The notes under the pieces: model-generated | The model's input: the letters and a program-made list of their open reading frames with translations, nothing else | What the model was told of the DNA's origin: nothing | Database searches by the model: none | Shown here: in pieces, positions 26,601 through 36,354 of the stretch | Layout: each line of letters opens with the position of its first letter | Numbering within the stretch: the stretch's first letter is position 1 | Source of the DNA: Achromobacter agilis | GTDB taxonomy: Bacteria > Pseudomonadota > Gammaproteobacteria > Burkholderiales > Burkholderiaceae_B | Assembly: GCF_900496965.1 (NCBI RefSeq) | Contig: NZ_UFQB01000010.1 | Location: 62,001 to 126,000 of the forward strand | DNA: 64,000 nucleotides | Direction of reading: 5' to 3' | Translations under genes and position numbers: made by a program

Positions 26601-26890
26601 ACCGCGGCCTGACGGTCGTGGACAGCGGCAATGACCGCGTGCTGGCGTTCTGCAAAAGCACGCCGGGCCACGGCAATGCCGTGCTGGCCGTCATCAGCCT
26701 GGACCCGTTCCAGCCCCAGGCGGCGCGCGTCGGCCTGCCCCACCGGCTCTTCGGCCAGCCGGACGAGGGCGAGCTCGTGGCCGAAGACCTGCTGGAGGCC
26801 GGCCTAGAGACCTGGCAGGGCAAGGCCCGCGCCATGACGCTGCATCCCGATCAACCCTATCGCGTGTGGCGCCTGTCGCTGCGCGGATGA
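23684..26890 (+). CDS. glgE: Alpha-1,4-glucan:maltose-1-phosphate maltosyltransferase with long N-terminal extension
   Basis: GlgE transfers maltose from maltose-1-phosphate to a growing alpha-1,4-glucan. The protein is 1068 residues, about 400 more than Mycobacterium or Streptomyces GlgE. The GH13 triad aligns with the family: nucleophile D799 in FRVDNPHTK, acid/base E828 in FLSEAF, D886 in NTPDINP, with spacings of 29 and 58 as in characterised enzymes. The canonical N-domain begins near residue 410 (NPRIAVEQVSPAV). Residues 1-405 look like a second, degenerate TIM-barrel (GFNALLLPAPWLL, LALYVDILLDRC, GVTGFAFHTPQCL) lacking a clear triad. The start is GTG at 23684, set by GAGGA at 23671-23675. 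Confidence 0.92.
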   Translation: MPTTTAAVPLQAPLRLYHARGGAQGVSSSGAAEPLGAALYARLRQRGFNALLLPAPWLLAPESGTRAPRDADSALLDGATAPITQWFSRVAAQLAEQGLALYVDILLDRCARDAVAATAGPDWYQTPPGDPALDPRLPAEARHLRYLREGPPSGFLAAWTGRLERWASHGVTGFAFHTPQCLPGDDWAALATRLRRHHPGLQLLAWAAGLTPAAVDGLRGARFDGLFSSLPWWNFKAEWLAEEDARLRAVAPVIATPPRSGTASPAELGKRAIWTATVCADGLMLEDEDERVLPDVEAANRWFADARPQGPLRMAGGRDGRCTVLLRGTAEGATAALAVNPSANADAELDWDALAPMLPAADIVPLAPPAGATAPGNVLAPADCALFLLEPTQPVREPSRRHRARADGNANPRIAVEQVSPAVDGGAFAVKCIPHERVLVSADIYTDGHEQLAAELRWRAADEMRWHVAPLARGENDRWEAAFRPRRIGAHEFVISAWLDAWQTFRHDLELKHRAGLDVRLELQEGQDLLRESLARAGAAPPEGAMPVHDALERLGAPDPAPPEPPAAERVAVLLDERLARSMRMLDDRPFETVSPAPFPLWVDRCQARFASWYELFPRSQSPEPGRHGTFDDVITRLPDVREMGFDVLYLPPIHPIGQRNRKGRNNSLRAEPDDVGSPYAIGAAEGGHEAIEPRLGSLEDFLRLVDAARDHGMEVALDFAIQCAPDHPWLSQHPDWFSWRPDGSLRYAENPPKKYEDIVNVAFYGAPPRRARKLALWRALRDLVLFWARHGVRIFRVDNPHTKPLPFWQWMIADVHAEHPDVIFLSEAFTRPKMMYRLAKIGFSQSYTYFTWRNDKAELAAYLQELSSPPVADFFRPHFFVNTPDINPYFLQTSGRPGFLIRAALAALGSGLWGVYSGFELCEAAPLPGKEEYLDAEKYELRQRDWHAPGNIRAEIARLNQIRRANPALQDHRGLTVVDSGNDRVLAFCKSTPGHGNAVLAVISLDPFQPQAARVGLPHRLFGQPDEGELVAEDLLEAGLETWQGKARAMTLHPDQPYRVWRLSLRG

Positions 26891-26906
26891 CACGCCACGC
26901 TTTGCC

Positions 26907-29900
26907 ATGATCAGTGAAACCCAGCCCCTTCAGGACGACGGCCTCTGGTACAAGGATGCGGTTATCTACCAGCTGCACGTCAAGTCCTTCTTCGATTCCA
27001 ACGACGATGGCGTCGGCGACCTGCCCGGCCTGGTCTCCAGGCTGGACTACATCGCCAACCTGGGCGTCAACACGATCTGGCTGCTGCCCTTTTACCCTTC
27101 GCCGCGCCGCGACGACGGCTACGACATCGCCGACTACCGGGGCGTGCACCCCGACTACGGCACCGTGGCCGACGTGCGCAAGCTGATCCGGGCGGCGCAT
27201 GCGCGCGGCCTGCGCGTCATTACCGAACTGGTGGTGAACCATACGTCCGACCAGCATCCGTGGTTCCAGCGCGCCCGCGCGGCCAAGCCTGGGTCGGCGG
27301 CGCGCAACTTCTATGTCTGGTCCGACAACGACAAGGCCTACGCAGACACCCGCATCATCTTCTGCGATACCGAGAAGTCCAACTGGACCTGGGACCCTGT
27401 CGCGAACGCCTACTTCTGGCACCGCTTCTATTCCCACCAGCCTGACCTGAACTACGACAACCCGCAGGTGCTGAAGGAAGTGCTGTCCGTCATGCGGTAC
27501 TGGCTGGACATGGGCGTGGACGGGCTGCGCCTGGACGCCGTGCCCTACCTGGTGGAACGGGAAGGCACCAACAACGAGAACCTGCCCGAAACACACGAAG
27601 TGCTCAAGCAGATACGGGCGGTGATCGATGCGGAGTATCCGCAGTGCCTGCTGCTGGCCGAAGCCAATCAATGGCCTGAAGACGCCCAGGAGTACTTCGG
27701 CGCGGGCGACGAATGCCATATGTCGTTCCATTTCCCCCTGATGCCGCGCATGTACATGGCGATCGCGCAGGAAGACCGCTTTCCCATCACCGACATCATC
27801 CGGCAAACGCCGGACATTCCCGCGTCGTGCCAATGGGCGATCTTCCTGCGCAACCACGACGAACTGACGCTGGAGATGGTGACCAGCCGCGAACGCGACT
27901 ACCTGTGGAACGTGTATGCGGCCGATCCGCGCGCCCGCATCAACCTGGGCATCCGCCGGCGGCTGGCGCCGTTGCTGGAGCGCGACCGCCGCCGCGTCGA
28001 ACTGATGAACAGCTTGCTGCTATCGATGCCCGGCACGCCCGTGCTGTACTACGGCGATGAACTGGGCATGGGCGACAACGTGCATCTTGGCGACCGCGAC
28101 GGCGTGCGCACGCCGATGCAGTGGTCCCCGGACCGCAACGGCGGGTTCTCGCGCGCGGATCCCGAGCGGCTGCCGCTGCCGGTGCTGATGGGCCCTCTGT
28201 ACGGCTACGAGGCCGTCAACGTCGAGGCGCAGCAGCGCGACCCGCATTCGCTGTTGAACTGGACCCGCCGCCTGCTGGCCCAGCGGCGCCAGAGCCACGC
28301 CTTCGGTCGGGGCGCGCTGCGCTTCATCTTCGCCGGCAACCGCAAGATCCTGGCCTACCTGCGCACCTGGCAGGACACGACCATTCTTTGCGTGGCGAAT
28401 CTTTCCAGCGCGGCGCAGCCGGTAGAGCTGCCCCTGCAGGAGTTCGCCGGACGCGTGCCCGTCGAGATGCTGGGCGGCACGCCGTTTCCGGCGATCGGCG
28501 AACTGCCCTATCTGCTGACCCTGCCGCCCTACGCGTTCTACTGGATGGACCTGAGCGCGAATGCCGCCCCGCCCGATTGGCACGCCACCGCGCCGGCCCA
28601 GATGCCCGAACTGATCACGCTGGTGCTGCGGACCCGCGGCGGCGCCGCGCTGACCGATGCTTCGCGCGAAATGCTGGAGCGCGACATCCTGCCGCAGTAC
28701 CTGGCGCGCCAGCGCTGGTACCCGGCAAGCGAGCCGCCCACCCGCGCGCGCCTGGCATACGCCACGCCGTTCGCCGTGGCTGAGGGTGAATACTACTGGG
28801 CCGAAGTCGAACCCCAGGACGGCGTCACCGGCATGCGGGCTCAGGCGCCCTTCGTGCTGGCCTGGGACGAAAGCGCGCCCGTCCAGTACGCCATCGCCCG
28901 GGTCCGGCGCGGCGCCGAGGTCGGCGTGCTGGCCGACGCCTTCCTGCAACCCGGCTTCGTCCGCGGCGTTCTCAAGGCGCTGCAGGCCGGCACGGAACTG
29001 GACGGCCGCGGCGCCGGCAAGCCCGGCGACAAGCCCGGCAATATCCGCTTCCTGCCTGAACAAGGCCTGGCGGACCTGGACATTGCCGACGATGCCGAGC
29101 TGCGCTGGTTGACGGCGGAGCAATCCAACAGTTCGGTCATCGTCGGCGGGCAGCTCATCCTGAAGCTGATCCGCGCGGTGCGGGCCGGCGCTACGCCCGA
29201 GGCGGAGATGACCCGCTATCTCACGCGCGCGGGGTACGCCAACGTGCCGCCGCTGCTGGGCGAAGTGCAGCGCGAAGACGCGGACGGCGCGATCCATACC
29301 CTGGCGATCGCTCACCGCTACGTCGCCAATGAAGGCGACGCCTGGAACTGGACGCTGGACACTCTGAAGCGCACCCTGGCCAACGCGCTGCTGGTCGGGC
29401 AGGATCCGGAGGAATTCGAGCAGGGATTGCAAGGCTACGCGGTGATGGCGGCAACCATCGGCGCGCGCCTGGCGGAGATGCACGCCGTGCTGGCGCAACC
29501 CACCGACAATCCGGCCTTCCGGCCCCGCCGCGCGAGCCAGGCGGACGCCGAGGCGCGCGCCCGGCACGTCCAGCGCCTGCTGGACCGGGCGCAACAGGAC
29601 CTGCGCACGCACTACGATCAGCTGGAAGCGCCCTCGCGCGCTTGCGCGGAATGGTACTTCGAGCATCACGCCCGGCTGGCGGCGCGCGTCGCGGCCATGG
29701 CGCAGGCCGAGGCCGGCGTGCTGTGCCTGCGCACGCACGGCGACTTCCACCTGGGACAGGTGCTGGTGGCGCAGGCAGACGCTTACTTCATCGATTTCGA
29801 GGGGGAGCCCGCAAGCGGACTGCGCGCGCGCCGGGCGCTGGCCTCCCCCTACCGGGACGTGGCGGGCATGTTGCGCTCATTCGATTACGCCGCCGCATCC

Positions 29901-30260
29901 ATGGCGCGCAGCGATGCCATCGGCGGCGGGCCCACGGATGCCAACGCCGGCGCCAGCGAAGCGCCGGGCGCGCCGGCCGCCGCCGAGCTGCGCGACGCGC
30001 TGCTGGCGCGCTTCCGGATGCGCGCGGCCGAGGCCTTTCTGCAAGGCTACCGCGACGCCCGCCCCTCGGCCCTGATTCCCCCCGAGGACCAAGAGGCTTC
30101 GCTCTTGGCGCTGGCCCAATTGGAGAAGGCCGCCTACGAAGTGAGCTACGAAGCGGCGCACCGCCCCGGCTGGATCTCGATTCCCCTGTGCGCCCTGACC
30201 GAACTGGCGCGCCATCTCCTGCTGTCGGCCGCGATCGACGCGGAAGGAAAATCGCCATGA
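26907..30260 (+). CDS. treS: Trehalose synthase-maltokinase fusion
   Basis: An 1117-residue bifunctional enzyme. Residues about 12-560 are TreS (GH13), interconverting trehalose and maltose, with nucleophile D210 (GLRLDAVPY), acid/base E252 (LLLAEANQW) and D318 (LRNHDELTL). From about 570 to the end is maltokinase (Mak/Pep2), with [15 protein letters not shown], the catalytic [14 protein letters not shown] and the metal-binding FIDFEGEP. It makes maltose-1-phosphate for GlgE from trehalose and ATP. The fusion is common in proteobacteria. A stretch near residues 1015-1030 ([15 protein letters not shown]) looks like a local low-complexity insertion. Its TGA overlaps the glgB ATG. Confidence 0.94.
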   Translation: MISETQPLQDDGLWYKDAVIYQLHVKSFFDSNDDGVGDLPGLVSRLDYIANLGVNTIWLLPFYPSPRRDDGYDIADYRGVHPDYGTVADVRKLIRAAHARGLRVITELVVNHTSDQHPWFQRARAAKPGSAARNFYVWSDNDKAYADTRIIFCDTEKSNWTWDPVANAYFWHRFYSHQPDLNYDNPQVLKEVLSVMRYWLDMGVDGLRLDAVPYLVEREGTNNENLPETHEVLKQIRAVIDAEYPQCLLLAEANQWPEDAQEYFGAGDECHMSFHFPLMPRMYMAIAQEDRFPITDIIRQTPDIPASCQWAIFLRNHDELTLEMVTSRERDYLWNVYAADPRARINLGIRRRLAPLLERDRRRVELMNSLLLSMPGTPVLYYGDELGMGDNVHLGDRDGVRTPMQWSPDRNGGFSRADPERLPLPVLMGPLYGYEAVNVEAQQRDPHSLLNWTRRLLAQRRQSHAFGRGALRFIFAGNRKILAYLRTWQDTTILCVANLSSAAQPVELPLQEFAGRVPVEMLGGTPFPAIGELPYLLTLPPYAFYWMDLSANAAPPDWHATAPAQMPELITLVLRTRGGAALTDASREMLERDILPQYLARQRWYPASEPPTRARLAYATPFAVAEGEYYWAEVEPQDGVTGMRAQAPFVLAWDESAPVQYAIARVRRGAEVGVLADAFLQPGFVRGVLKALQAGTELDGRGAGKPGDKPGNIRFLPEQGLADLDIADDAELRWLTAEQSNSSVIVGGQLILKLIRAVRAGATPEAEMTRYLTRAGYANVPPLLGEVQREDADGAIHTLAIAHRYVANEGDAWNWTLDTLKRTLANALLVGQDPEEFEQGLQGYAVMAATIGARLAEMHAVLAQPTDNPAFRPRRASQADAEARARHVQRLLDRAQQDLRTHYDQLEAPSRACAEWYFEHHARLAARVAAMAQAEAGVLCLRTHGDFHLGQVLVAQADAYFIDFEGEPASGLRARRALASPYRDVAGMLRSFDYAAASMARSDAIGGGPTDANAGASEAPGAPAAAELRDALLARFRMRAAEAFLQGYRDARPSALIPPEDQEASLLALAQLEKAAYEVSYEAAHRPGWISIPLCALTELARHLLLSAAIDAEGKSP

Positions 30261-32455
30261 GCCAGGACGCCCGGACCCATACTGACAATACGCGCGGCTT
30301 TCTGGATGCGGCCACCCTGACGGCACTGGCCGCTGGCCTGCATGGGGATCCCTTTGCGGTTCTGGGACCGCATCCGGAAGGGGTGCGCGTATACGCGCCG
30401 GGCGCGCTCGGCGTCGAGGCGCTGGACCGCGATGGAACGCGCGCGCCGTTGCGCGAGCAGGCCCAAGGCTTGTTTGTCGGGCAGGTGCCCCACGCGCGCC
30501 CCGGGGATGGCGCCTCGTACCGGCTCGCCATCCGCTGGCCCGCCGCGGAGCAGTTGACCGCCGATCCTTATGCCTTCGGCCCCCTGCTGGACGAGGACAC
30601 GCTAAGCGGGCTCGCCGACGGATCCTGGCGCTGCGCGGGCGAGGCGCTGGGCGCGCGGCTGGCCGAAGCGGACGGCGTGCCCGGCCTGCGCTGCACCGTG
30701 TGGGCGCCGAATGCAAAGCGCGTGGCGGTGGTGGGCGATTTCAATGGCTGGGACGGCCGTCGCCATGGCATGCGCCTGCGCCACCGCGCCGGTGTCTGGG
30801 AGATCTTCATTCCCGGCGTCCAGCCCGGCGAGCGCTACAAGTTCGCGGTCACCGACGCCGCCGGCCGCCAGCAGTTGAAGGCCGATCCCATGGCGCGCCG
30901 CAGCGAAGCGCCGCCGGCCACGGCATCCGTCGTGGATCAATGCGCCCCATACCCCTGGAAGGACAAGGCATGGATGCAGGAACGCCACAAACGCCACTCG
31001 CCCGCCGCACCGCTCTCGATCTACGAAGTGCACGCCGGATCCTGGGCCGCGCCCGGCGCAGGCGCCTGCCTTTGGGACCAGCTGGCCGACAAGCTGCCCG
31101 CCTACGCGCGCGCCATGGGATTCAGCCATGTGGAACTCATGCCCATCATGGAGCACCCATTCGGCGGCTCCTGGGGCTACCAGCCTTTGGGCATGTTCGC
31201 GCCTACCGCCCGCTATGGGCCGCCCGCCGCGTTCGCGCGCTTCGTCGACCGCTGCCACGACGCCGCTATCGGCGTCATCCTGGACTGGGTGCCCGCGCAT
31301 TTTCCCGACGATCCGCACGGGCTGGCCCGTTTCGACGGGACCGCGCTGTATGAATACGAGGATCCGCGCGAAGGCTATCACCCGGACTGGCATACCCTGG
31401 TCTACAACCTGGGCCGCACCGAGGTCAAGGCGTTCATGATCGCCAGCGCCCTGCACTGGCTGCGGCACTTCCATATCGACGGCCTGCGCGTGGATGCCGT
31501 GGCCTCCATGTTGTATCGCGACTACAGCCGCCAGCCGGGGCAATGGATCCCCAACCGCTACGGCGGGCGCGAGAACCTGGAAGCCGTGCAATTCCTGCAA
31601 GCACTGAACGGCGCCGTGCGCGACGAATTTCCCGACGCCATCATGGTGGCCGAGGAGTCCACCGCGTGGCCGGGCGTGACCACGCCCGTAGCAGATGGCG
31701 GGCTCGGCTTCCATTACAAGTGGAACATGGGCTGGATGCACGACACGCTGCGCTATCTGGCGCACGATCCGGTGCATCGCAAGCATCACCATCACGACAT
31801 GACCTTCGGCATGGTCTACGCTTACAGCGAACGCTTCATCCTGCCGCTCTCGCACGACGAGGTCGTTCATGGCAAAGGCGCGCTGCTATCCAAGATGCCC
31901 GGCGACAAGCCCGCGCAACTGGCCACTCTGCGCGCCTACCTGGCCTTCATGTGGGCGCATCCCGGCAAGAAGCTGCTCTTCATGGGCGGGGAACTGGCGC
32001 AGCCCGCCGAATGGAACCATGACGCCGCGCTGGACTGGAATCTGCTCGACCACCCTGGGCATCGCGGCGTGCAACGGCTCGTCGCCGATCTGAATGGCTT
32101 GTATCAGGCCCTGCCGGCCCTGCACGCGCGGGACTCGGATCCCGCGGGATTCGCCTGGGCGGTCCTCGACGACCGCGACAATAGCGTCGTTGCATTCGTG
32201 CGAAGCGACGGGCATGCGCACGTGCTGGCCGTTTCGAACTTCACGCCGGTCGTGCGCCACGGCTACCGCATCGGCGTTCCCCGCCCCGGCTCCTGGGCCG
32301 AGAAACTCAACACCGACGCGGCGGACTACGGCGGCGGCGGCCATGGCAACCAGGGCGGCGCCCGCACGCAGGACCTGCCCGCGCACGGCCAGCCCCAGGC
32401 CTTGTCCCTGACCCTTCCGCCGCTGGCCACCCTCTTTCTTTTGCACGAAGGCTGA
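30257..32455 (+). CDS. glgB: 1,4-alpha-glucan branching enzyme (GH13_9)
   Basis: 732 residues, close to E. coli GlgB (728). An N-terminal CBM48-like region precedes the catalytic barrel with the triad D413 ([12 protein letters not shown]), E466 ([11 protein letters not shown]) and D534 ([12 protein letters not shown]), each offset by eight from E. coli. It introduces alpha-1,6 branches into the glucan built by GlgA and GlgE. The start overlaps treS by 4 bases (ATGA). The first ~25 residues are variable, and a Gly/His-rich loop ([12 protein letters not shown]) lies in the C-domain. Confidence 0.94.
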   Translation: MSQDARTHTDNTRGFLDAATLTALAAGLHGDPFAVLGPHPEGVRVYAPGALGVEALDRDGTRAPLREQAQGLFVGQVPHARPGDGASYRLAIRWPAAEQLTADPYAFGPLLDEDTLSGLADGSWRCAGEALGARLAEADGVPGLRCTVWAPNAKRVAVVGDFNGWDGRRHGMRLRHRAGVWEIFIPGVQPGERYKFAVTDAAGRQQLKADPMARRSEAPPATASVVDQCAPYPWKDKAWMQERHKRHSPAAPLSIYEVHAGSWAAPGAGACLWDQLADKLPAYARAMGFSHVELMPIMEHPFGGSWGYQPLGMFAPTARYGPPAAFARFVDRCHDAAIGVILDWVPAHFPDDPHGLARFDGTALYEYEDPREGYHPDWHTLVYNLGRTEVKAFMIASALHWLRHFHIDGLRVDAVASMLYRDYSRQPGQWIPNRYGGRENLEAVQFLQALNGAVRDEFPDAIMVAEESTAWPGVTTPVADGGLGFHYKWNMGWMHDTLRYLAHDPVHRKHHHHDMTFGMVYAYSERFILPLSHDEVVHGKGALLSKMPGDKPAQLATLRAYLAFMWAHPGKKLLFMGGELAQPAEWNHDAALDWNLLDHPGHRGVQRLVADLNGLYQALPALHARDSDPAGFAWAVLDDRDNSVVAFVRSDGHAHVLAVSNFTPVVRHGYRIGVPRPGSWAEKLNTDAADYGGGGHGNQGGARTQDLPAHGQPQALSLTLPPLATLFLLHEG

Positions 32456-32461
32456 CTGCCC

Positions 32462-34573
32462 ATGGACCCGAACCCATCGATGCGCATCCAGGGAGGCCAG
32501 CCGTATCCCCTCGGCGCGGCCAGTGACGGGCTGGGCGTGAATTTCGCCGTGTTCTCGGCCAACGCCACGCGGATCGAACTCTGCCTGTTCGACACCAAGG
32601 GCCGCAAGGAACTGCGCCGTTTCGACCTGCCCGAATGCACGGACGAGATCTGGCACGGCTACCTGCCGGACGCCTCCCCCGGATTGGTCTACGGGTATCG
32701 CGCCCACGGCCCGTACGACCCCCGCAATGGCCACCGCTTCAACCCGCACAAGCTGCTGCTGGACCCCTACGCCCGCCAACTGGCGGGTCCGCTGCGCTGG
32801 AGCGACGCGCTCTTCGGCTATCGCATGAACCACGCCCGCGGCGACCTGAGCTTCGACCGGCGCGACAGCGCGCCTGCCATGCCAAAGGCAATCGTGCCTG
32901 AGGAAGCGCCTTTCACCTGGGGCAACAGCAGGCCGCCCGCCACGCCTTGGGGCGACACCGTTATCTATGAAGCGCACGTGCGGGGCGCATCCATGCAGCG
33001 GGAAGACCTGCGGCCGCCGCTGCGGGGTACTTGCTCGGCGCTGGCCGATCCGCGCTTCATCGAGCACCTCCAGCGCCTGGGGGTGACCACGCTGGAACTG
33101 CTGCCCGTCCATGCCTTCCTGCAAGACCGCTTCCTGACGGAGCGCGGATTGCGCAATTATTGGGGCTACAGCACGCTGTCGTACTTCGCGCCCGAGCCCG
33201 CCTACCTGCAGCACAACCCGAACGAACTGCGCCAGGCGATCCGCCGGCTGCACGGGGCCGGCATCGAGGTCCTTCTCGACGTGGTCTACAACCACACCTG
33301 CGAAGGCAACGAAATGGGGCCGACGCTGTCCTGGCGCGGGCTGGACAACGCCAGCTACTACCGCCTCGTGCCGGGCGACGAACGCCACTACATCAACGAC
33401 ACGGGCTGCGGCAACACGGTCAACCTCTCCCATCCGCGCGTGCTGCAGATGGTCACGGATTCCCTGCGCTATTGGGCGGCATCCTACGGCGTGGATGGCT
33501 TCCGCTTCGACCTGGGCGTGACGCTGGGCCGCGAAGGCACCGGCTACGACCCAGGATCGGGGTTCTTCGACGCCCTCCTGCAGGATCCCGCCCTGGCCCG
33601 GCTGAAGCTGATTTCCGAACCCTGGGATGTCGGCCCGGACGGCTACCAGCTGGGCAATCATCCGCCCGGCTTCGCGGAATGGAACGACAGATTCCGCGAC
33701 ACCGTACGCCGCTACTGGCGCGGCGACGACGGCATGCGCGGCGACATGGCCGCCCGCCTGTGCGGCTCGCGGGACCTGTTCGACCGCCGCCATCGGCGCC
33801 CCTGGGCGACAGTCAACTACATCGCGTCGCATGACGGTTTCACCCTGGCCGACATCGCCGCCTACGACGGCAGCCACAACGAGGCCAACGGCGAAGGCGG
33901 CAACGACGGGCATGCTGAGAACTACAGCCACAACTGGGGAGAGGAAGGCCCCACGCAAGACCCCGTCATCTTGGAGACGCGGGCGCGGGTCCGGCGCGCC
34001 ATGCTTGCCTGCGTATTCCTGTCGGACGGCACCCCCATGCTGTTGGCGGGGGACGAGTTCGGCAACAGCCAGGCAGGCAACAACAACGCCTACTGCCAGG
34101 ACAATCCGGTGTCATGGCTGGACTGGACGCAGGCCCAGCGTGACGCCGGCCGCGCATTGAGCCATTACGTGGCCCGGCTATCCGCGCTGCGCCGCGCCCA
34201 TCCCAGCGTGCGCGCGGCCCGTTACGGGGATGCAAGCCACGAACCCAGCCCCGGTGTCGCGGTCATCGCGTGGTTCGACGCGGACGGCGCGCCGCTGGAC
34301 GAAGCCGCCTGGGCGTCTGAACAGGAACGCGCGCTGACCTTGCGCCGCGCCGCCCTGCGCGAGGACGGCAGCGCCGATGTAACCCTGCTGATGCTGAACC
34401 CGGGCCGCGAGCCGGTGGCGTTCCAGTTGCCCGCGCCCGCGGCCGCCTGGATCCGCGAGCTGGATTCCGCCGCCTCGGCGCCCGCGGCCCCGCTGGCCGC
34501 ACCGTCTGTCACGGTCGCCGCGCACAGCGTAGTGCTGCTGGCCGCCGGGCCCTTGTCCGGAGACGCGCCATGA
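32462..34573 (+). CDS. glgX: Glycogen debranching enzyme (isoamylase type)
   Basis: A 703-residue GH13_11 enzyme that hydrolyses short alpha-1,6 side chains. It opens with a CBM48 domain (YPLGAASDGLGVNFAVFSANA) and contains LLDVVYNHTCEGNE, GFRFDLGVTLGRE with the nucleophile Asp, LKLISEPWDVG with the acid/base Glu and NYIASHDGFTLADI with the third Asp. It starts 6 bases after glgB and overlaps treZ by 4. In this operon it would supply linear chains to TreY. Confidence 0.93.
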   Translation: MDPNPSMRIQGGQPYPLGAASDGLGVNFAVFSANATRIELCLFDTKGRKELRRFDLPECTDEIWHGYLPDASPGLVYGYRAHGPYDPRNGHRFNPHKLLLDPYARQLAGPLRWSDALFGYRMNHARGDLSFDRRDSAPAMPKAIVPEEAPFTWGNSRPPATPWGDTVIYEAHVRGASMQREDLRPPLRGTCSALADPRFIEHLQRLGVTTLELLPVHAFLQDRFLTERGLRNYWGYSTLSYFAPEPAYLQHNPNELRQAIRRLHGAGIEVLLDVVYNHTCEGNEMGPTLSWRGLDNASYYRLVPGDERHYINDTGCGNTVNLSHPRVLQMVTDSLRYWAASYGVDGFRFDLGVTLGREGTGYDPGSGFFDALLQDPALARLKLISEPWDVGPDGYQLGNHPPGFAEWNDRFRDTVRRYWRGDDGMRGDMAARLCGSRDLFDRRHRRPWATVNYIASHDGFTLADIAAYDGSHNEANGEGGNDGHAENYSHNWGEEGPTQDPVILETRARVRRAMLACVFLSDGTPMLLAGDEFGNSQAGNNNAYCQDNPVSWLDWTQAQRDAGRALSHYVARLSALRRAHPSVRAARYGDASHEPSPGVAVIAWFDADGAPLDEAAWASEQERALTLRRAALREDGSADVTLLMLNPGREPVAFQLPAPAAAWIRELDSAASAPAAPLAAPSVTVAAHSVVLLAAGPLSGDAP

Positions 34574-36354
34574 CCCGGCCCTGGTCCGCCGGCGCCGTGC
34601 CTCTGGAAAGCGGCGTCACCCGATTTCGCCTTTGGGCCCCGTCCGCGCTCGCCGGCCTGGCGCTGGAGGTCGACGGCCATCCGCCCATCCCGCTGCGCCC
34701 CGGACCCGACGGCTACGCCCAGGCCGACGTCGATTGCCCTCCGGGCGCCCGCTACCGCTACCGGCTCGATGCACAAACCACGGTACCCGACCCCGCCTCG
34801 CGGCTGCAGGATGACGACGTACACGGCGACAGCATCGTCGTCGCGCCGGACGCCTACCCGTGGCGCCATCCCGATTGGACCGGCCGCCCCTGGGAAGACA
34901 GCGTGCTCTATGAAACGCACGCAGGCCTGGAAGGCGGCTTCGCGGGGCTGGAGGCCCGCCTGCCTGAACTCGCGGCGCTGGGCATCACCCTGCTCGAGCT
35001 CATGCCGATTGCCGATTTCCCCGGGGCGCGCAATTGGGGTTACGACGGCGTGCTGCCCTATGCGCCGGACACTGCCTACGGCACGCCCGAGGACCTGAAA
35101 CGGCTGATCGACGCCGCGCACGGCCTGGGCATGGGCGTGATGCTGGACGTGGTCTACAACCATTTCGGCCCCGACGGCAACTACCTGCCGCGCTATGCCG
35201 CGCCGTTCTTCCGGCAGGACATCGGCACGCCCTGGGGCGATGCCATCGACTTCCGCCAGGCCGCGGTCAGCCAGTTCTTCAAGGACAACGCGGTGTACTG
35301 GCTGACCGAGTACCGCTTCGACGGCCTGCGGCTCGACGCCGTCCATGCAATCGCCGGGCCCGAATGGCTGCACGAGCTGGCGGCCGACGTGCGCGAACGC
35401 GTGCCGGCCACGCGCCGCGTGCACCTGGTCCTGGAGAACGACGACAATCGCGCCAGTCTGCTTCGGGGCGACTACGACGCGCAATGGAACGATGATGCCC
35501 ACCATGTGCTGCACCATCTGCTGACGGGCGAAACGCAGGGCTACTACGCCGACTACCTCGACCGGCCCGCGCAGGCGTTGGCGCGCTGCCTCGCGGAGGG
35601 CTGGCTGTATCAGGGACAGGTATCGCGCTATCGCGGCGGACGCCCACGCGGCGAAGCCAGCGCGGGGTTGCCTCCCGCCGCCTTCGTACTCTTTCTGCAG
35701 AATCACGACCAGACCGGAAACCGCGCCTCGGGCGAGCGTCTGGCCACCCTGGTGGACGAACCCGCCCGGCTCCGGGCCGCGGTCGCGCTTCAATTGCTGG
35801 CGCCGCAGATTCCCCTGATCTTCACGGGCGAGGAATACGGCTCGCGCACGCCCTTCCTCTACTTCACCAGCCACGCCGACCCCGCCTTGGCCCAGGCCGT
35901 GCGCGACGGCCGGCGGCGCGAGTTCGCGCGCTTCGCGTCGTTTGCAGGTGATGACGCTGCCGCCCGTCTGCGCGATCCCAACGACCCTGCCACCTACGAC
36001 GCGAGCCGGCCCCGCGCCGGCCAGGATGCCCAGGCCTGGCTGCGTGACTACACCCTTCTGCTGGGATTGCGCGCCCGCCTGATCGCGCCCAGGCTGGCCG
36101 GCGCCGTCAGCCTGGGCGCCACCGCCGTCGGGGAACGCGCCGTCTTCGCGCGCTGGGAGCTGGCCGGCGGCGCGCGGCTTTCCGTCTATGCCAACCTGGG
36201 ACCGGAACGCCAGCCTGTGCCCCCGTCCGTGCTGGCCGGCGCGGGCAGCCGCGCCGCCCTGTTGTTCGAATCCCGGGCCGGCGGCCACGATGCCCTGGCT
36301 CGGCGCGAACTCTGCGGCGACACTACGGTATGGCTGCTGGAGGAGCCGGCATGA
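34570..36354 (+). CDS. treZ: Malto-oligosyltrehalose trehalohydrolase
   Basis: 594 residues, GH13_10. The N-terminal beta domain (FRLWAPSALAGLALEV) precedes the barrel with [56 protein letters not shown] (nucleophile), LVLENDDN (acid/base) and FLQNHDQTGNRA. It releases free trehalose from the maltooligosyl-trehalose made by TreY. The treZ and treY genes flank malQ. The homologues usually read H-E-D-R or similar in the second catalytic loop; here it is LENDDNRA, still with the Glu. Confidence 0.93.
   Translation: MTRPWSAGAVPLESGVTRFRLWAPSALAGLALEVDGHPPIPLRPGPDGYAQADVDCPPGARYRYRLDAQTTVPDPASRLQDDDVHGDSIVVAPDAYPWRHPDWTGRPWEDSVLYETHAGLEGGFAGLEARLPELAALGITLLELMPIADFPGARNWGYDGVLPYAPDTAYGTPEDLKRLIDAAHGLGMGVMLDVVYNHFGPDGNYLPRYAAPFFRQDIGTPWGDAIDFRQAAVSQFFKDNAVYWLTEYRFDGLRLDAVHAIAGPEWLHELAADVRERVPATRRVHLVLENDDNRASLLRGDYDAQWNDDAHHVLHHLLTGETQGYYADYLDRPAQALARCLAEGWLYQGQVSRYRGGRPRGEASAGLPPAAFVLFLQNHDQTGNRASGERLATLVDEPARLRAAVALQLLAPQIPLIFTGEEYGSRTPFLYFTSHADPALAQAVRDGRRREFARFASFAGDDAAARLRDPNDPATYDASRPRAGQDAQAWLRDYTLLLGLRARLIAPRLAGAVSLGATAVGERAVFARWELAGGARLSVYANLGPERQPVPPSVLAGAGSRAALLFESRAGGHDALARRELCGDTTVWLLEEPA

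Noticed and set aside
36262-36275. GTTCGAATCC, a tRNA T-loop-like string
   Set aside because: It lies inside treZ with no acceptor or anticodon arms around it.
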